A stretch of DNA of 64,000 nt from Phycomyces blakesleeanus NRRL 1555(-) (GCF_001638985.1 NW_017265170.1:306816-370815), one strand, 5' to 3'. Positions 12,114 through 23,422 are shown, counted from the stretch's first letter. Program-made: numbers and translations. The notes: generated by a model from the letters alone, not told the origin.

Positions 12114-13374
12114 GTTCGCTTTTTTCTTTTAATCATATTCAACCCCCCTTTTTTTAATATTTCACGCATCTTGTAAAGAAGTCTAGGATTTTCTCTTTAC
12201 AAAAAAAAATATACACGCACCCATACACCCATTCAATAAACTTAAAGTACAATCCAATTTTTTTTCAACTTAATAAAAAAAAGTTCCGAATGAAAAAATA
12301 AAACAATGAAACTATAGAATTTATTACCTGGTATTTCACGTTTTCTTGGCTCTGGATGCGTTACATGGTATTCTTATTTTGAAAAATTAAACATATATAT
12401 ATATAAGCTGATATGCTTATAATAAGCTCATTAAAGAAAAAAATGTCATTATTCGAACCTTTGTTTGCACGGATTTCGACAATCAAATAAGTTAAATATC
12501 TTTATTATCATTCAGCAGCTGGTCTCTATAGCGTCTTAAAGTTACTTATACAGAGAAATTATTAACAGTTGTTTTATTATACTCGTCTTGTTCATAAATC
12601 ATTGGATTTGTTGGCCATTACCATTTAATCTTTGCTTCATTTCATTCCTTATTATTTGGCAGACTTCTTTAAATCAACAACGTTGGCTGATAGCCCAGTA
12701 AAATCCAAGGCCACAGGACAGATACAGGGTTTCTCATTTACAAATGAGAAAATCTAATAAATTCTTTGAGGTAGTAACAGGTTAATTTTAAAAAGGTCCC
12801 TTTTTCAAAAAAATTGATTTGTTTTATTTTATTTCTTAAAGCAAATTGATACTGTGGTTTACCTCACTCTTCTATATGGTTAAAAAATTTAATAAGCGAT
12901 ACCAACAAACTTCGAAAACTTAAAGCGCATTTTTGGGATGATTCTTTTTTCAAAAGTATTTTACATTTAAATCAAAAAGAATAGAGTGAATATCAGAGAT
13001 AAACCATACGATATCGACTGTATTTAACGAGAAACACTCATAGAACTTATATTTATTGTAAAGAGGTTAAGCCCATCAATTACATTATAATACTGGTTAT
13101 TTTACTATAAATAATAATAAGAAACGAGATATAAAAGGGAAGAATATGTGAACAAGCTAGTGTAGGAAACAATGAAATGTTTAAATAAGAATGATTGGCA
13201 AATTGAGATATACGAATAAATTGAAAGGAAATAATAAGCTGCTATATTCTAATTACTAAGAAAAACAAGACATTTGATAAGTAGTTATTGGAACAAAGAG
13301 TTTATTCTGGAAAGAGTTATTTTTATTGACACCAGATTTTCTAAAAAACTGAAAATGAAAATTAGACTTTTGTG

Positions 13375-13580
13375 CATTTAAAAAAGCTTGTATAAAGATA
13401 AAACTTACTTTATGTGAGGGTATTTGCCCATTTAATGTATTGTGCCATAGAAAGGTCAACTGTATTGCACGGGATCTTGACGCGCAATACAGACAAGAGC
13501 TGCTAGTATACCACGGGACCTTGACGTGGACATACTAGCCTAGACTGCCATTAGAGGAAGTAACGCCCCCGTCCTATGAT
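13375..13580. repeat. Hairpin repeat unit, copy A
   Basis: The unit begins with CATTTAAAAAAGCTTGTA, runs through AAAACTTACTT and AAGGTCAACTGTA, and then holds two consecutive hairpins. The first has arms CTGTATTGC/GCAATACAG at 13460-13492. The second is a compound stem, GCTAGTAT plus CCACG paired with CGTGG plus ATACTAGC, at 13502-13539. Both loops carry the same core (GGGATCTTGA or GGGACCTTGA). Copy B lies 321 bp downstream in the same orientation. Confidence 0.75.
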
Positions 13581-13695
13581 ACAATACTCGCCATACCTTC
13601 CGCCCCAGTAATTACGGCTGTAAATTACGGAACCTAAGCGTATCATACAGAGAAAATCAGATTCAAAGAAATAAAATAATTAGCATTAGACGGTA

Positions 13696-13905
13696 CATTT
13701 AAAAAGAGCTTGTACAAAAATAAAACTTACTTCAGATGATGGACTTGAAGATTTATCGTGTCGCATCATAACAAGGTCAACTGTACTTTACGGAATCTTG
13801 ACGTGAAATACAGACAAGAGCTTCCAATATATCACGGAATCTTGACGTGAGTCTATTAGCCTAGATTGCCTCTTAGAGGTCTTAATGCCTCTTAGCTATG
13901 ACACA
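13696..13905. repeat. Hairpin repeat unit, copy B
   Basis: Direct, diverged copy of the unit at 13375-13580. Its first hairpin pairs CTGTACTTTACG with CGTGAAATACAG (13781-13813) around a GAATCTTGA loop. In the second only the inner CACG/CGTG stem (13833-13849) is clear, around the same loop. Arms differ between copies yet still pair, which suggests that the fold has been kept. Confidence 0.7.
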
Positions 13906-14694
13906 ACGCGTTTCTTTTATATAGAATTAGAACATGAACATTTAAATTTGATTAGTTAAACGAATTACAGACTTTCTTTTATATACATACCATCGTGCAA
14001 TGTAAATGTATATTTGAAGTTATTGCAGGGCTATTACAATCAACACCTCACAATTATATCAGGAAAACATATGTTGGCTGACGCAAACAAGAATGATCCA
14101 AGCAGGAATGATGTAAGCAATCACGTGCTGTTTAAACTCTAAGGTGATGGCTGGTCTAAAGATATCGAAACGATTGAAACAAAAAATTAAATGAAATCAG
14201 CCAATAAAATTAATTTTTTGTCTGACATTGTTGATCAAGGTACGTTTTGTAACGGCTATGTATTTAAAGCTAAAATTGCTAAATTCTTTAAGCAAAGAAA
14301 AAAAAAAGAATAGTTTGCTTATATAACGGCTGTTCTGCAATGAATTTTACTATGGTAATAATGAACTGTGGTGCGAACCAGGTTCACGAAAGGAAACAAA
14401 ACCTATTAATAACCCGGTTCATTAACACGCTTATACCCAGAACCAGTTACCCGATATATTACAGGCAAGTTTCAGTATGATGGAGTGGATGTGTACTTGT
14501 AGCAATTTTCTATCACACTACTACAAATCTACGCCCTTTCTAATACAAGGCAGAATAATGGCTTTAGATAAGTATAAAAAGTACCATATCGACTATATAC
14601 TTTTATACATACAGCTTGACAATAATATATCACAAAGATGGTCATATCTGCTGTAATGCTTTTATTATTATTATTATTTAGTATATTCAAGCCC

Positions 14695-14728
14695 CAAAGC
14701 AACATTACTAATAAGTAATGTTGCTTTG
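14695..14728. repeat. Perfect 15-bp hairpin
   Basis: CAAAGCAACATTACT at 14695-14709 and its exact reverse complement at 14714-14728 are separated by four bases (AATA). There is no coding frame nearby and no T-run typical of a Pol III terminator directly after it. Confidence 0.85.
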
Positions 14729-14953
14729 AATAATCATATGTATACCATTAATTATCATAGATTCTATACATCACACCAAATCAATCAAAACTAAAAGTTT
14801 CTCCAACTCTCCGCATCCTAGCTTATCAACCTACCTTCACTTGACGACATAATTACTGAAAGAACATAATTGGCTTAAGCAGACAACTGCTATATAGTTT
14901 GAATGTCGTTGAATTTACAGCTGAAATGAAAGAAAAAAATTGCTAAATAAAAA

Positions 14954-15822
14954 GGATCATTTTGATCAAAATGGGAAATTAAATATAGAAAATCAGCTAT
15001 ATATCTAGATCGGTTAAGAAAAGGGTCTTTAAATTTGTATATAATCTGATGAGGCACATAAAGACCCACTATCTAAAGATTGTTTGATATTGATTGCTCA
15101 AATATTGATCAAAACGTCAAAACGTTTCAATCTAAAAGAAACCCCCGTTAATATTAACATTTGGGTTATTTTATCACACGGGCATGTTTCATATCAGTGT
15201 TTCTTTAGGGTATACATTTCTAATTTTTTATAACGAGCTCTTTATGTAGCTAGAATAATATTAAGGCTTAGGAAGACCTAGTTCTTGGCCTTATATAAAA
15301 CAATCTAGTATCTGTATGTTACTCTGGTTATTTATAAATGTATTACAATGATACCCTCACAGTAATTTATTTAGCCGTGTGGTGTAAATAGATTATTTGC
15401 CTTTTTTATACTTCCTTAACAAATCTAGTCATTTTTAGAGTAGTTGATATCTCCACGAATTCACACTCGTTTCTTCTCTGAAAAGTATTGGCAGACCCAT
15501 ATTTACGTTTTACACAACTTTACTTAATGGACAAAAAAGAAAATTTTCCAAACTTTTTTTCAGTTGTCCTGTGAGTAAAAGTGGGTATCGAAAATGGACT
15601 TTTTTGGTGCAAATAGCCCAATTTACAGTGGATCAAGATTTTATAGTGAAAATGTAGGATATTTTGGTCAATATTTGAGCAATCGATTCCCAAAGCTGCT
15701 GATAATGTGGATCGTAATGTGTCTAACCAGGTTGCTTATAGTCATAGAGGCTGCTATGTTTTATGAACTGTGATTTATAGCTGATTTTCAGTGTAGAATT
15801 TGCCAATTTGATCAAAATCATC
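14954..15822. mobile_element. Long-inverted-repeat element, probably a decayed MITE or fold-back transposon
   Basis: The left arm starts GGATCATTTTGATCAAAATG at 14954 and continues to GAAAATCAGCTATA (near 15000) and ATTGCTCAAATATTGA (near 15095). The right arm holds the reverse complements in the mirrored order: TCAATATTTGAGCAAT near 15668, TATAGCTGATTTTC near 15776 and GATCAAAATCATC near 15810. Distances between these blocks are nearly the same in both arms (about 92 and 91 nt), so each arm is one diverged repeat of at least 160 nt around a core of about 550 nt. There is no transposase frame. The element class is inferred from the structure only. Confidence 0.6.
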
Positions 15823-17456
15823 ATTTTCGTTGACAGTTAAATTTTTATCCAAATAGTACATTCAAGTATTTAACAGTTATAGCCTTAATACTACGAGATA
15901 AATCTATCTGACAAAAGTAAATTGGACAATTAGTCTCAATGACTTCCCTTTTTCTTTCTTTTGCTTAAATATATTGCTTGGAACTGTTTATAATCAATTT
16001 GATATTCAAACGGAATACGTTACTATTATAGCTTAACTAGGCAGCATTCATACTTTATATCTCAAGATAACAACCTTAGACAACTAGGACACAGATATTA
16101 AGATACGGCTAATGAAATAGCAGCCGCTTCTCAAAGGATAAATATATATAAGAGACTCAAGGGACAATAATTTGTATTTTATATGCCTTTAAATACTGAT
16201 AAAAAGATAAATCCATAAAAGTCTAATATATTATGTGTGTGGGGGTCAATATAATTATATAACGATATTTGAGATGGATCTTCGATGTTCTCTACAAGTA
16301 TCAGCCATCAAGGTGGGCTATTTGTACTTTATTCTTTGCACATAGACCATGTTAATGGAATACATTTAATGTAATATTGTTAGCTTATAACATTTTGAGC
16401 TATATTATCTTATTGCTAGAAGTTTATAGTACAAACGCTTTAACGTGTTTAAACCGAATGATCGAGAGACTCTTCTATGGATCTCTTTTTTAGAAAAAGA
16501 AGAAAAAATATTGCATAGTTCTTGTAAGCAATATATATTCTGAGGTACTAACATTATCATATATGTCCAAAACAGCTTTGTAATATCTCTGAGCAGATTA
16601 GATATTCTGTTTTATATTTATTTTTTAAAAGAATAATAGCACCGGATTATTTGTACCTGCATTACATGGCTCGATCTTCTTCAGGATCCAAACCTGACTT
16701 GATACAAATGAAGTGTGAAAATGGTGGTAAGATATATCACACCCGTTATATTTCCCTCGCCCCTAAATCTCATTCGTGAATAACGGAGGTTCCAATCTTG
16801 CCGACGAGAATTTACTATAAAGTAGCAAGGGTCAGCTTACTCGACTACGAAAGCGTGACTCCAAGTCATCAAAAACTCTATAAATGTTAGCAATAAATAG
16901 TCAGTAGATTTTATTGCAGGTTAGTCCCTCTATCTCCCATAACATCACTATGTTATGATTGACTGATACGCTTTACACAGCAGCCCATCCAACAGCAACA
17001 AAACTGCCTTGGTTTAATATTAAACTGTAGTACTGCAGTTGGGGGGTTTTATAAGTGGTCTGGCATTTTGTTGACAAAAAATGGTCTCATAAGAGCTGTT
17101 AATATTTATATGTGGATTGAATATAACAAGGAAGAGGGAAAGCATCCGATAGTCAATATGATTTTTTACTACTTTGGTACATGTTTTCTCTTTCTATTGG
17201 TTCTAATTTATACTAACCTGTAATTGTGTAACTGTTATGCAACGGAAAGAACAGCCAATAAGAAACAGTCATTACATCACAAGAACCAACTTTCTTGCAA
17301 GTAAATCAAAAGAAAATAGAGCAAAGTAAAGAAAGACTTGGTTTTGATCGGTTGTAGTAACAACTCTAAAGACAGAGTACAAGCTTCAATAACGGCAATT
17401 TTCAGGTTACTCTAAGCTGGTCTGTGCACTTCTTGTTCCAACAGAAGAAAATTTTC

Positions 17457-17552
17457 ATTTTATTTTATTTTATTTTATTTTATTTCGGGAGTTTAATCAA
17501 CACAATATTAAAATAAAATAAAATAAAGAATAGAATAAAATAGAATAAAATA
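17457..17552. repeat. Opposed (ATTTT)n and (AAAAT)n arrays
   Basis: An ATTTT pentamer array at 17457-17485 is followed, after a 23-nt spacer, by AAAAT/AGAAT pentamers up to about 17552. The two arrays are near reverse complements, so the block can fold into a long A/T hairpin. Lies roughly 440 nt upstream of the orphan ORF. Confidence 0.8.
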
Positions 17553-17991
17553 ACATATTCAAGAAGAACGTATTAAACATATAATGAAGCCCTTTTACAA
17601 TAGTAGAGTACAGACCTCTTGGTGCTTGGACTTGGTGCTGATGTGAATCTATAGAAACTTATCACAGTGAAGAAGCGTTAAATATACATGAACCGGTTGG
17701 TTGTTCTTTTTGTGTGTGTGGTAATCCTCAAAGGGCGTGCGGTACCTGTATTAATCATCATGTGAAGATATACAGGCTGCCTGGTAGTTGTTTGGGGTGG
17801 AGACAATTCTTATCTACCCATACCTATGTGTGTCAAGTTGATAAAGGCGTATAAACGAATATATTGGTAGCTTAGAGTGTGATGTCAGCGCGACTACCAT
17901 CAGAAAACAAAAAACATATATGTACCTCAATTATTCCCACCTCCCCTGTTTTTTTTTTCTTTCGCACTTTGTTTATACGTCATTACTCTCA

Positions 17992-19722
17992 ATGAATTCC
18001 AAAGTATATAACGCTATCTACGCAACCTTTGCGCTCGCTTACCTGATTGCCCCAGCGCTCCTATTCATCCCTGTGATGCTATGGGAGGCTTCTCCTTTGC
18101 CCTCTGCTTTTTGCATGGCCAAACCTGCAAGAAAAAGACGCCCTCCCATGGCGGGAGTGGGTGCGACTCCATTCTTTGGCGCAAGTTCAGAAGGCGAGAG
18201 TCGAGTCGAAGCTCACGAAAAGGTGATGCGTCAAACAATCCTTGGCATTATGTCAAACTTTGTCGGCTCTTTGTGGTCTACAGGTTCGCGAACAACGGGA
18301 GAACCCTCAGGTAGCTTGTTGAGTGAGCGCCACGGAGGTATCCCAGGGCATATGTCCGTTGATGATTTTTCTTCGGAGGAGGAAGACGTTGTTTGCGTAG
18401 GAAAGTTGAACGTGTCCTTTGGAGCAGAGCTTCGGGGATATGTCCCACACCTCCTTCCTCTGCATAAGTTGGAGTGTGGCATTGCTACAATGGTGTCCCC
18501 AGTCAATGACGTGGCTGGTACCTGTGGGGAAACCCATGCAGACCTCGACGAGGGTGTGTCGAGTGAGCTTGTAGACGTATGCGATGAAGCTGAGATCAGC
18601 GTACGACTCAGATTCATCTGTGACAGATTTTTCTCAGAGGGTTTTGCAAAGCCAAGACTCTCTGCTAGATTCCTTGACGCGATGTTGGAAGAGGAGCTCA
18701 ACAACTCTGAAAACAAAGCCCACCGCGACTCATTGACTGAAGTCGCTGAACCAGAGTGCGACTTGGTTCCCAAGTCAGCTAAGGAGACTTTTGTCTTTGA
18801 ACAAGAGTCTGTTCAAACCCCATCGGGTTTGAATAATGCTGACTTAAAGGAGCCAAAGCCAAAGTCTGGTACAGTGGAAGGTCTTAATGAGGCGTTCGCT
18901 TTATCTTCTTGGCAGTCAGTTAATGGCTTTTTTGGCGAATGTCCCTCCACAGGACTTCCCACACCAATGGAGATTGACGACGACCTGGCTTGGAGTGAAG
19001 TCGTGGAAGTTGAAAATCCCATGGAGATTGATGATGTTGTCGAGGTGGTGGTGCCCGACGCTGTTTGTGGCGAAAAGCTCGTGGCCCACACCTGCAATCC
19101 GATGGATGAAGATTTGCAGTACGTCTCCCAGTCTGTAAAGAAGGATTGCGATACGAACAAGGTTCCAACCTGTGTCCCGCAACAGGTTGTAGACGACAAG
19201 GTGGAAAACGACATGACAGGATTGGATGCGCCCATCGCTGTTACTGCGCTGAAGCCTCAGAGTGGCGGTACTGAGCAATCAGGTGGACAGAAAAAGGGCG
19301 GAGAGTCTCTTCCTGCGTCTGTGTCTGGTCTGCTCGCCGACGGGGCAAAGAAGGTTGAGGAGTGCGCTCCTGTGGTCTTAGGACCAAAGGGCCATTCAAA
19401 GACAGTAAAGCCCGCCAGTCAAAGCGGAAAGATGAAGGCCAAGGACACCAAGGCTGCGGCAAAGACCGAGTTGGCCTCTGGCTCTCGTGAGAAGCAGCCT
19501 ACAGATTCCAAAGCCGAGGCCAAGGTTTCCATGGCTGTGAAGTTGAAAGCGCTGGCTTCCGGCGCTCATATGGAACAGCCAAAAGATTCCAAGGCTGAGT
19601 CTACCGCTAGCGCTGGGAAGCCCAAGCGGTCTCTTGCCAAGGGCAAGAAACCGGCGAAGTCATTCGATGCGCCAACAAACAACGGTTTGTCGGCCGCCGA
19701 ATTCCAGGCAAAGGGTTTCTAA
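17992..19722 (+). CDS. Orphan ORF, unknown function, N-terminal membrane segment and Lys/Ala-rich tail
   Basis: Uninterrupted 576-codon frame from the ATG at 17992; an in-frame ATG at 17920 would add 24 low-complexity residues, so I prefer the later one. Near residues 8-30 is a hydrophobic segment (ATFALAYLIAPALLFIPVML), perhaps a signal anchor, followed by a basic stretch (KPARKRRPP). The centre is acidic and contains two PMEID motifs about 22 residues apart. The tail is rich in Lys, Ala, Ser and Gln, with a diverged duplication of the pattern LASG....QP.DSKAE. The codons are clearly GC-richer than those of most other genes here. After the TAA the same frame stays open for another 26 codons (19723-19803) with the same composition, suggesting a premature stop or readthrough. 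No family recognised. It may be an expressed lineage-specific gene or a recently decayed one. Confidence 0.5.
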   Translation: MNSKVYNAIYATFALAYLIAPALLFIPVMLWEASPLPSAFCMAKPARKRRPPMAGVGATPFFGASSEGESRVEAHEKVMRQTILGIMSNFVGSLWSTGSRTTGEPSGSLLSERHGGIPGHMSVDDFSSEEEDVVCVGKLNVSFGAELRGYVPHLLPLHKLECGIATMVSPVNDVAGTCGETHADLDEGVSSELVDVCDEAEISVRLRFICDRFFSEGFAKPRLSARFLDAMLEEELNNSENKAHRDSLTEVAEPECDLVPKSAKETFVFEQESVQTPSGLNNADLKEPKPKSGTVEGLNEAFALSSWQSVNGFFGECPSTGLPTPMEIDDDLAWSEVVEVENPMEIDDVVEVVVPDAVCGEKLVAHTCNPMDEDLQYVSQSVKKDCDTNKVPTCVPQQVVDDKVENDMTGLDAPIAVTALKPQSGGTEQSGGQKKGGESLPASVSGLLADGAKKVEECAPVVLGPKGHSKTVKPASQSGKMKAKDTKAAAKTELASGSREKQPTDSKAEAKVSMAVKLKALASGAHMEQPKDSKAESTASAGKPKRSLAKGKKPAKSFDAPTNNGLSAAEFQAKGF

Positions 19723-19803
19723 GATGCCAAATATTCGGTGCCAGTGAAGCCTACTCCTCGTGCTACATCCGGTAGCAAGAAGGGAAAGCCTAATTGTGCT
19801 TAG
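19723..19803 (+). pseudogene. In-frame continuation beyond the stop of the orphan ORF
   Basis: Directly after the TAA at 19720-19722 the frame continues DAKYSVPVKPTPRATSGSKK and ends at TAG 19801-19803. The composition (Lys, Pro, Ser) matches the upstream tail. A diverged copy of the core DNA (GTGCC..AAGCCT...GTGCT.CATCC) recurs at about 19881-19920. This points either to a nonsense change in a longer ancestral gene or to stop-codon readthrough. Confidence 0.45.
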
Positions 19804-21340
19804 CTTTTGGGTTCCATCGGCTGACTTTGGACCTAATTGTGAACGAATGTTGGTTAAGAAATAAAATTTTGCTTTGACTTGGTTCCTAAAGCCTGGTGCT
19901 GCATCCAGCAGTAAAAAGGTGGTGGAAACAAGAATATGGCTTCCGGGAAATCCCCAGACAGATAACTCAAGAATGACAATGGCTGTATCCACCCCCTTTG
20001 ACTCGTAAGCTTTTCTGCGTTGGTACCGCTGACTCAGGGAAGGGTTGGGTAGGCAAAGAGGAACAAGCAAAGTACGCCACAGCGTAATTCAAGTCATGAA
20101 CCGGTTCAAAGGTCTGCACATTAAGATGCGATCTGTACGCTTCACCAAGCGGGCATCTTGTCGGTCGGTTGGCCCTGGAGCCAAGCCGATGCGGTCGGAA
20201 CAGAAGGTAAATCCTGAAGCTTCTGGTAAGCTTTATGGTGACACTGGAATTCCTAGACCTTTCACAGTACTTTTCCTTGGGACTGTCTGCGTGGTGATTC
20301 ACGTTGGGTCTTTTGGTTAAGCTGTAAGGGTAGCCTCTTTTACGTTTGGTTCCTACTGCTTTCAGATTCAAAGGACTGGATTATCGTTTCCCTCTGGGAT
20401 CGACGCCATGCTCCGCCTGTTAGGTTGGTTCTGAGTCTTGGCTTGGCATAGACAGTATAAAGAGAAGGTAGATTGTGGAGGTCTACATATGAGTGTAACT
20501 TGTGGTGGTACTCGACTTGTTTTCAATCCTGTTTGCCTCTGGTATTTGCCGTTTGTATACATTCGAGGGTGGTGCTTGCACTGCTGTAGGGTTGGCTTGA
20601 GCCTTTTGTTCGTAGGGTTCTTGTTGACTTCCTCTCAGGTCTGAGGCCGAGATCTGTGAGCGGTGGTTTTTGTACGAGTAGGGCTTCCGGAGTCCTTGAT
20701 TCTGGGTTGTTTTTGGGCCACGGTGGTCCTGTTGGCTGGTCTGGTCTGGTTGACTAGATTTCTGGTATCGTTCTGGTATCGTTCTGATCTCATTCTGGAA
20801 ATCGCGGTTGGCTGGGTCTCTGGCATGTTCTGTACCTGGGTTCAAGGCCTTTGTAGCTTGAGTTTTGTGCTTAAGCCAGGGAGAATGAATACTGTAGGGC
20901 ACGGTGTTCATTATGTAGTCATGTCTGGCCGAATGGGTTTTGCTTCCTTGCCGGACTCTTTCTTGAAGTCCTTGGAAGGCTATCTTCCGTCTCCCCTTTT
21001 TTTCTGGTGAGTTTTCGAAGATTCACTGGTAGGCTCGGACAAGTCTTTTTGGACTTTGAGTTTGCTACACCATAGATTGTGGAAAATCTATTGCTGGGGG
21101 GTAGACAATCCCAAGAGGTTTCGGGAAAACGAGCCAAAAACACCTAGTTTCTACGCAAGATTGGCGAGGTTTTCCCTCACAGACATGACGGTATATCAGT
21201 CATTATGCTTGCTACCAGTCCTTGTGTCTGGACTCAAACGATGCGTACACATGCATGTCCAGACATCCGCAGCTATTTTGAGTTGGCAAAACCAAAGTTC
21301 ATCTGCACAAAAGGATATGCTTCAATGACTGATCAATTGG
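19804..21340. other. GC-richer, G/T-rich non-coding or decayed tail of the island
   Basis: The GC-rich character of the orphan ORF continues here and then falls back to the AT-rich background. The section 20400-20930 is markedly G/T-rich on + with CTGG/TGGT words (for example repeated TCTGGTATCGTTCTGG near 20760). A basic 91-codon frame sits at 20045-20320, but its codon and residue pattern does not convince me. It may be a decayed gene, a 3' UTR or lncRNA, or part of an unrecognised mobile element. Confidence 0.4.
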
Positions 21341-23420
21341 GTATCAGTGACTTTATCAGTTGAATCAACATAAACTGACTATACAAAAAAAAGTTACTGA
21401 AGAGATAGCGTGGAATTCGCCGATGATTTCAAGCATCACGCAAAACCTGTGGTTAGAGTCCTAGCCACTCTCATTTGAGGAGGACTCTGATTAATATGGT
21501 CTGGTAAATGAACCAGACCAAGCAGGGTGAGCTAGAAATTGTCACCAAAAACAAAAGAAGGTTACAGTTAGCAACTGGAAATGAATATACTCAAGAAAAC
21601 AAGACCCGAGTCGAAGGGCGTTTATGCACACTCTCAGTTGTGAAGGAGAAGCAAGGTTACTTTCTATGAACCTATCCAAACCAAGTCGAGACAAGTGCTT
21701 ACAAGCCATGCATATATATATATATATATATAATTCCATGGAAAATTGAATCCAGTATCAAAGCAAAGTTGAACATAGACATGAACATGAAAAAAAAATG
21801 ATATCAAGCATTCAAGCATTCAAGCATTCAAGTATCTAAACCTTCAAGCACAACAAGTTAAAGATCAAGTAAGGTGACCCAGAGTCTCGCCATCTCGCTG
21901 GGTTGGCCAAAAAGCACATGAAGAGTCTCGACTAGGATATGGTTACAACAAGAATAAATTCCCCATCATCATTCAAGACTATCGGCTCAGGACTACAAAA
22001 AGGTATTCGAGATGACCGGGTTTATATTATGGACCGAGAACACCGGTAGGAACAATTAGAGGCCGCCAGTAGTACACAACAGAGCTCAAGGCAAAATCAA
22101 TGTGAACCACAAAGCAAGCGATAAGGCAATTTTTCAAGGGTTGTTTTTGTCTCTGGATTTCTTTGTCAGAGATAATATCAACCATTAGTCCGTTTATCCA
22201 GAAGATAAGTATTATTTATACACAATATGTTTCGGTGCTAATTATATGATATTTCTTCTTCTTCTCAGGGTCGCCCTGGGACAGGGTTCACAATACTACA
22301 ACCCTTTAGAGGATACCAGAGAGAGTTTGTGAGCGTTAGACTTTACCAAAAGGTAAAGCTGCTCGGTACGCTAGTTGTACTGTTTCTCCCTTCGAAATAT
22401 TGTACATTGCATTGTATGCCTGTATATATTTAGGGTTCTTGGTGTGGTAAGCCAAGATCTGGTAGCTCCTCTGCCATTCGGTGGTCAAACCCTTTTGTGG
22501 TTGACCCCATCGCTGCAAGTTGGCACATTGTTTCTGCTGGAAGCTTGGTTGTTTACTGTTGGTGGTCAAGGTCCATTCCGCCCGGTCATCGAAGAACATT
22601 TTGCAGTCCCGAGCCCGTCTCTTCAGATGATGTTACCTATTCCAATACAAGTTCCTTTACTTACAAAACAAATTCTATAAATTAAGGTATGTTATTTTGG
22701 CCATTCAAACCTACCTCATATGTAAATATATTTCTCGTTTTCTCACTCGTTTTTTTCTTTATCTTTTTAAGCCATATTAGGCCTTATCAACTCCAATAAT
22801 GCAGCAAATTACGAAGCCTGAATCCTGTGCAAGAATGTCAGCAACAAGAACCAAGTCAAGCAAGAAGAATACAAAAAAAACCACAAAAAAAAAATATAAA
22901 AAATATACAAAAAAACCATTAAAAAAAAGCAAAGAAAAAAAGAAAAAAATTATATTCACAATTATCTCTCTATCTCATCTCAAGTAGAAACTTATAGACT
23001 AGCAGAATCCCTGAAATGGTCAAGCCACAGTTTGCTTATATGTCCAAGTCCGATTCCAAGTCTTGTCTAAGTCCAAGTCCAAATGTCCAAACACTATCAA
23101 GTACTGTTCTAGTACTAGTCCTAGCACATAAATATATATAAACAAGTAGAGAAGTACACAAGTAGAGAAGTATACACACACACACACATACACACATACA
23201 CATACACATAGTCATAGTCATAGTCATAGACATACAAACATACATATACACACTTATATACATACATATATACATACAAAAGTAAAGGCGCATTTCTATC
23301 AAAGTCCAAAATCTGGGCTGTACCTCCAAGTCTCAAGGCCAAGTCGATTTCCAAGAAGGGGTCCAATGCAAAATTCCAAAAGCAAGTTCCAAAAGAAAAA
23401 CCAAAAACCAAAAACCAAAT
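21341..23420. other. Intergenic region, no gene seen
   Basis: AT-rich with A-tracts. Both strands are open at 22336-22599 without codon evidence on either, so I do not call a gene. A small perfect hairpin (GGTCTGGT/ACCAGACC) is at 21498-21519. CA/TA dinucleotide runs lie at 23170-23280, and words of the AGTCCAAGTCCAA type begin near 23040 and lead into the minisatellite region. Confidence 0.5.
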
Positions 23421-23422
23421 CC

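Larger units (their letters stand above)
12114..17991. other. Gene desert with decayed repeats
   Basis: After the BiP 3' UTR (AATAAA-like signals near 12235) no credible coding frame appears for almost 6 kb. The stretch contains a piece of a dispersed repeat (about 12700-12830), the paired hairpin units at 13.4-13.9 kb, a perfect 15-bp hairpin at 14.7 kb, a long inverted-repeat element at 14.95-15.8 kb and the ATTTT/AAAAT pentamer arrays at 17.46 kb. These are listed separately. The rest is AT-rich sequence in which I see nothing. Confidence 0.6.

Noticed and set aside
13375..13905. Interpretation as spliced-leader or snRNA genes, because each unit has a GTAAGT-like site on the minus strand
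   Set aside because: The hairpins lie upstream rather than downstream of the donor-like site, and I see no Sm-type site or promoter element; kept only as a structured repeat.
22336..22680. Opposed ORFs on both strands (87 and 101 codons)
   Set aside because: Both frames are equally open without codon or homology support; most likely chance in a short GC-richer patch.
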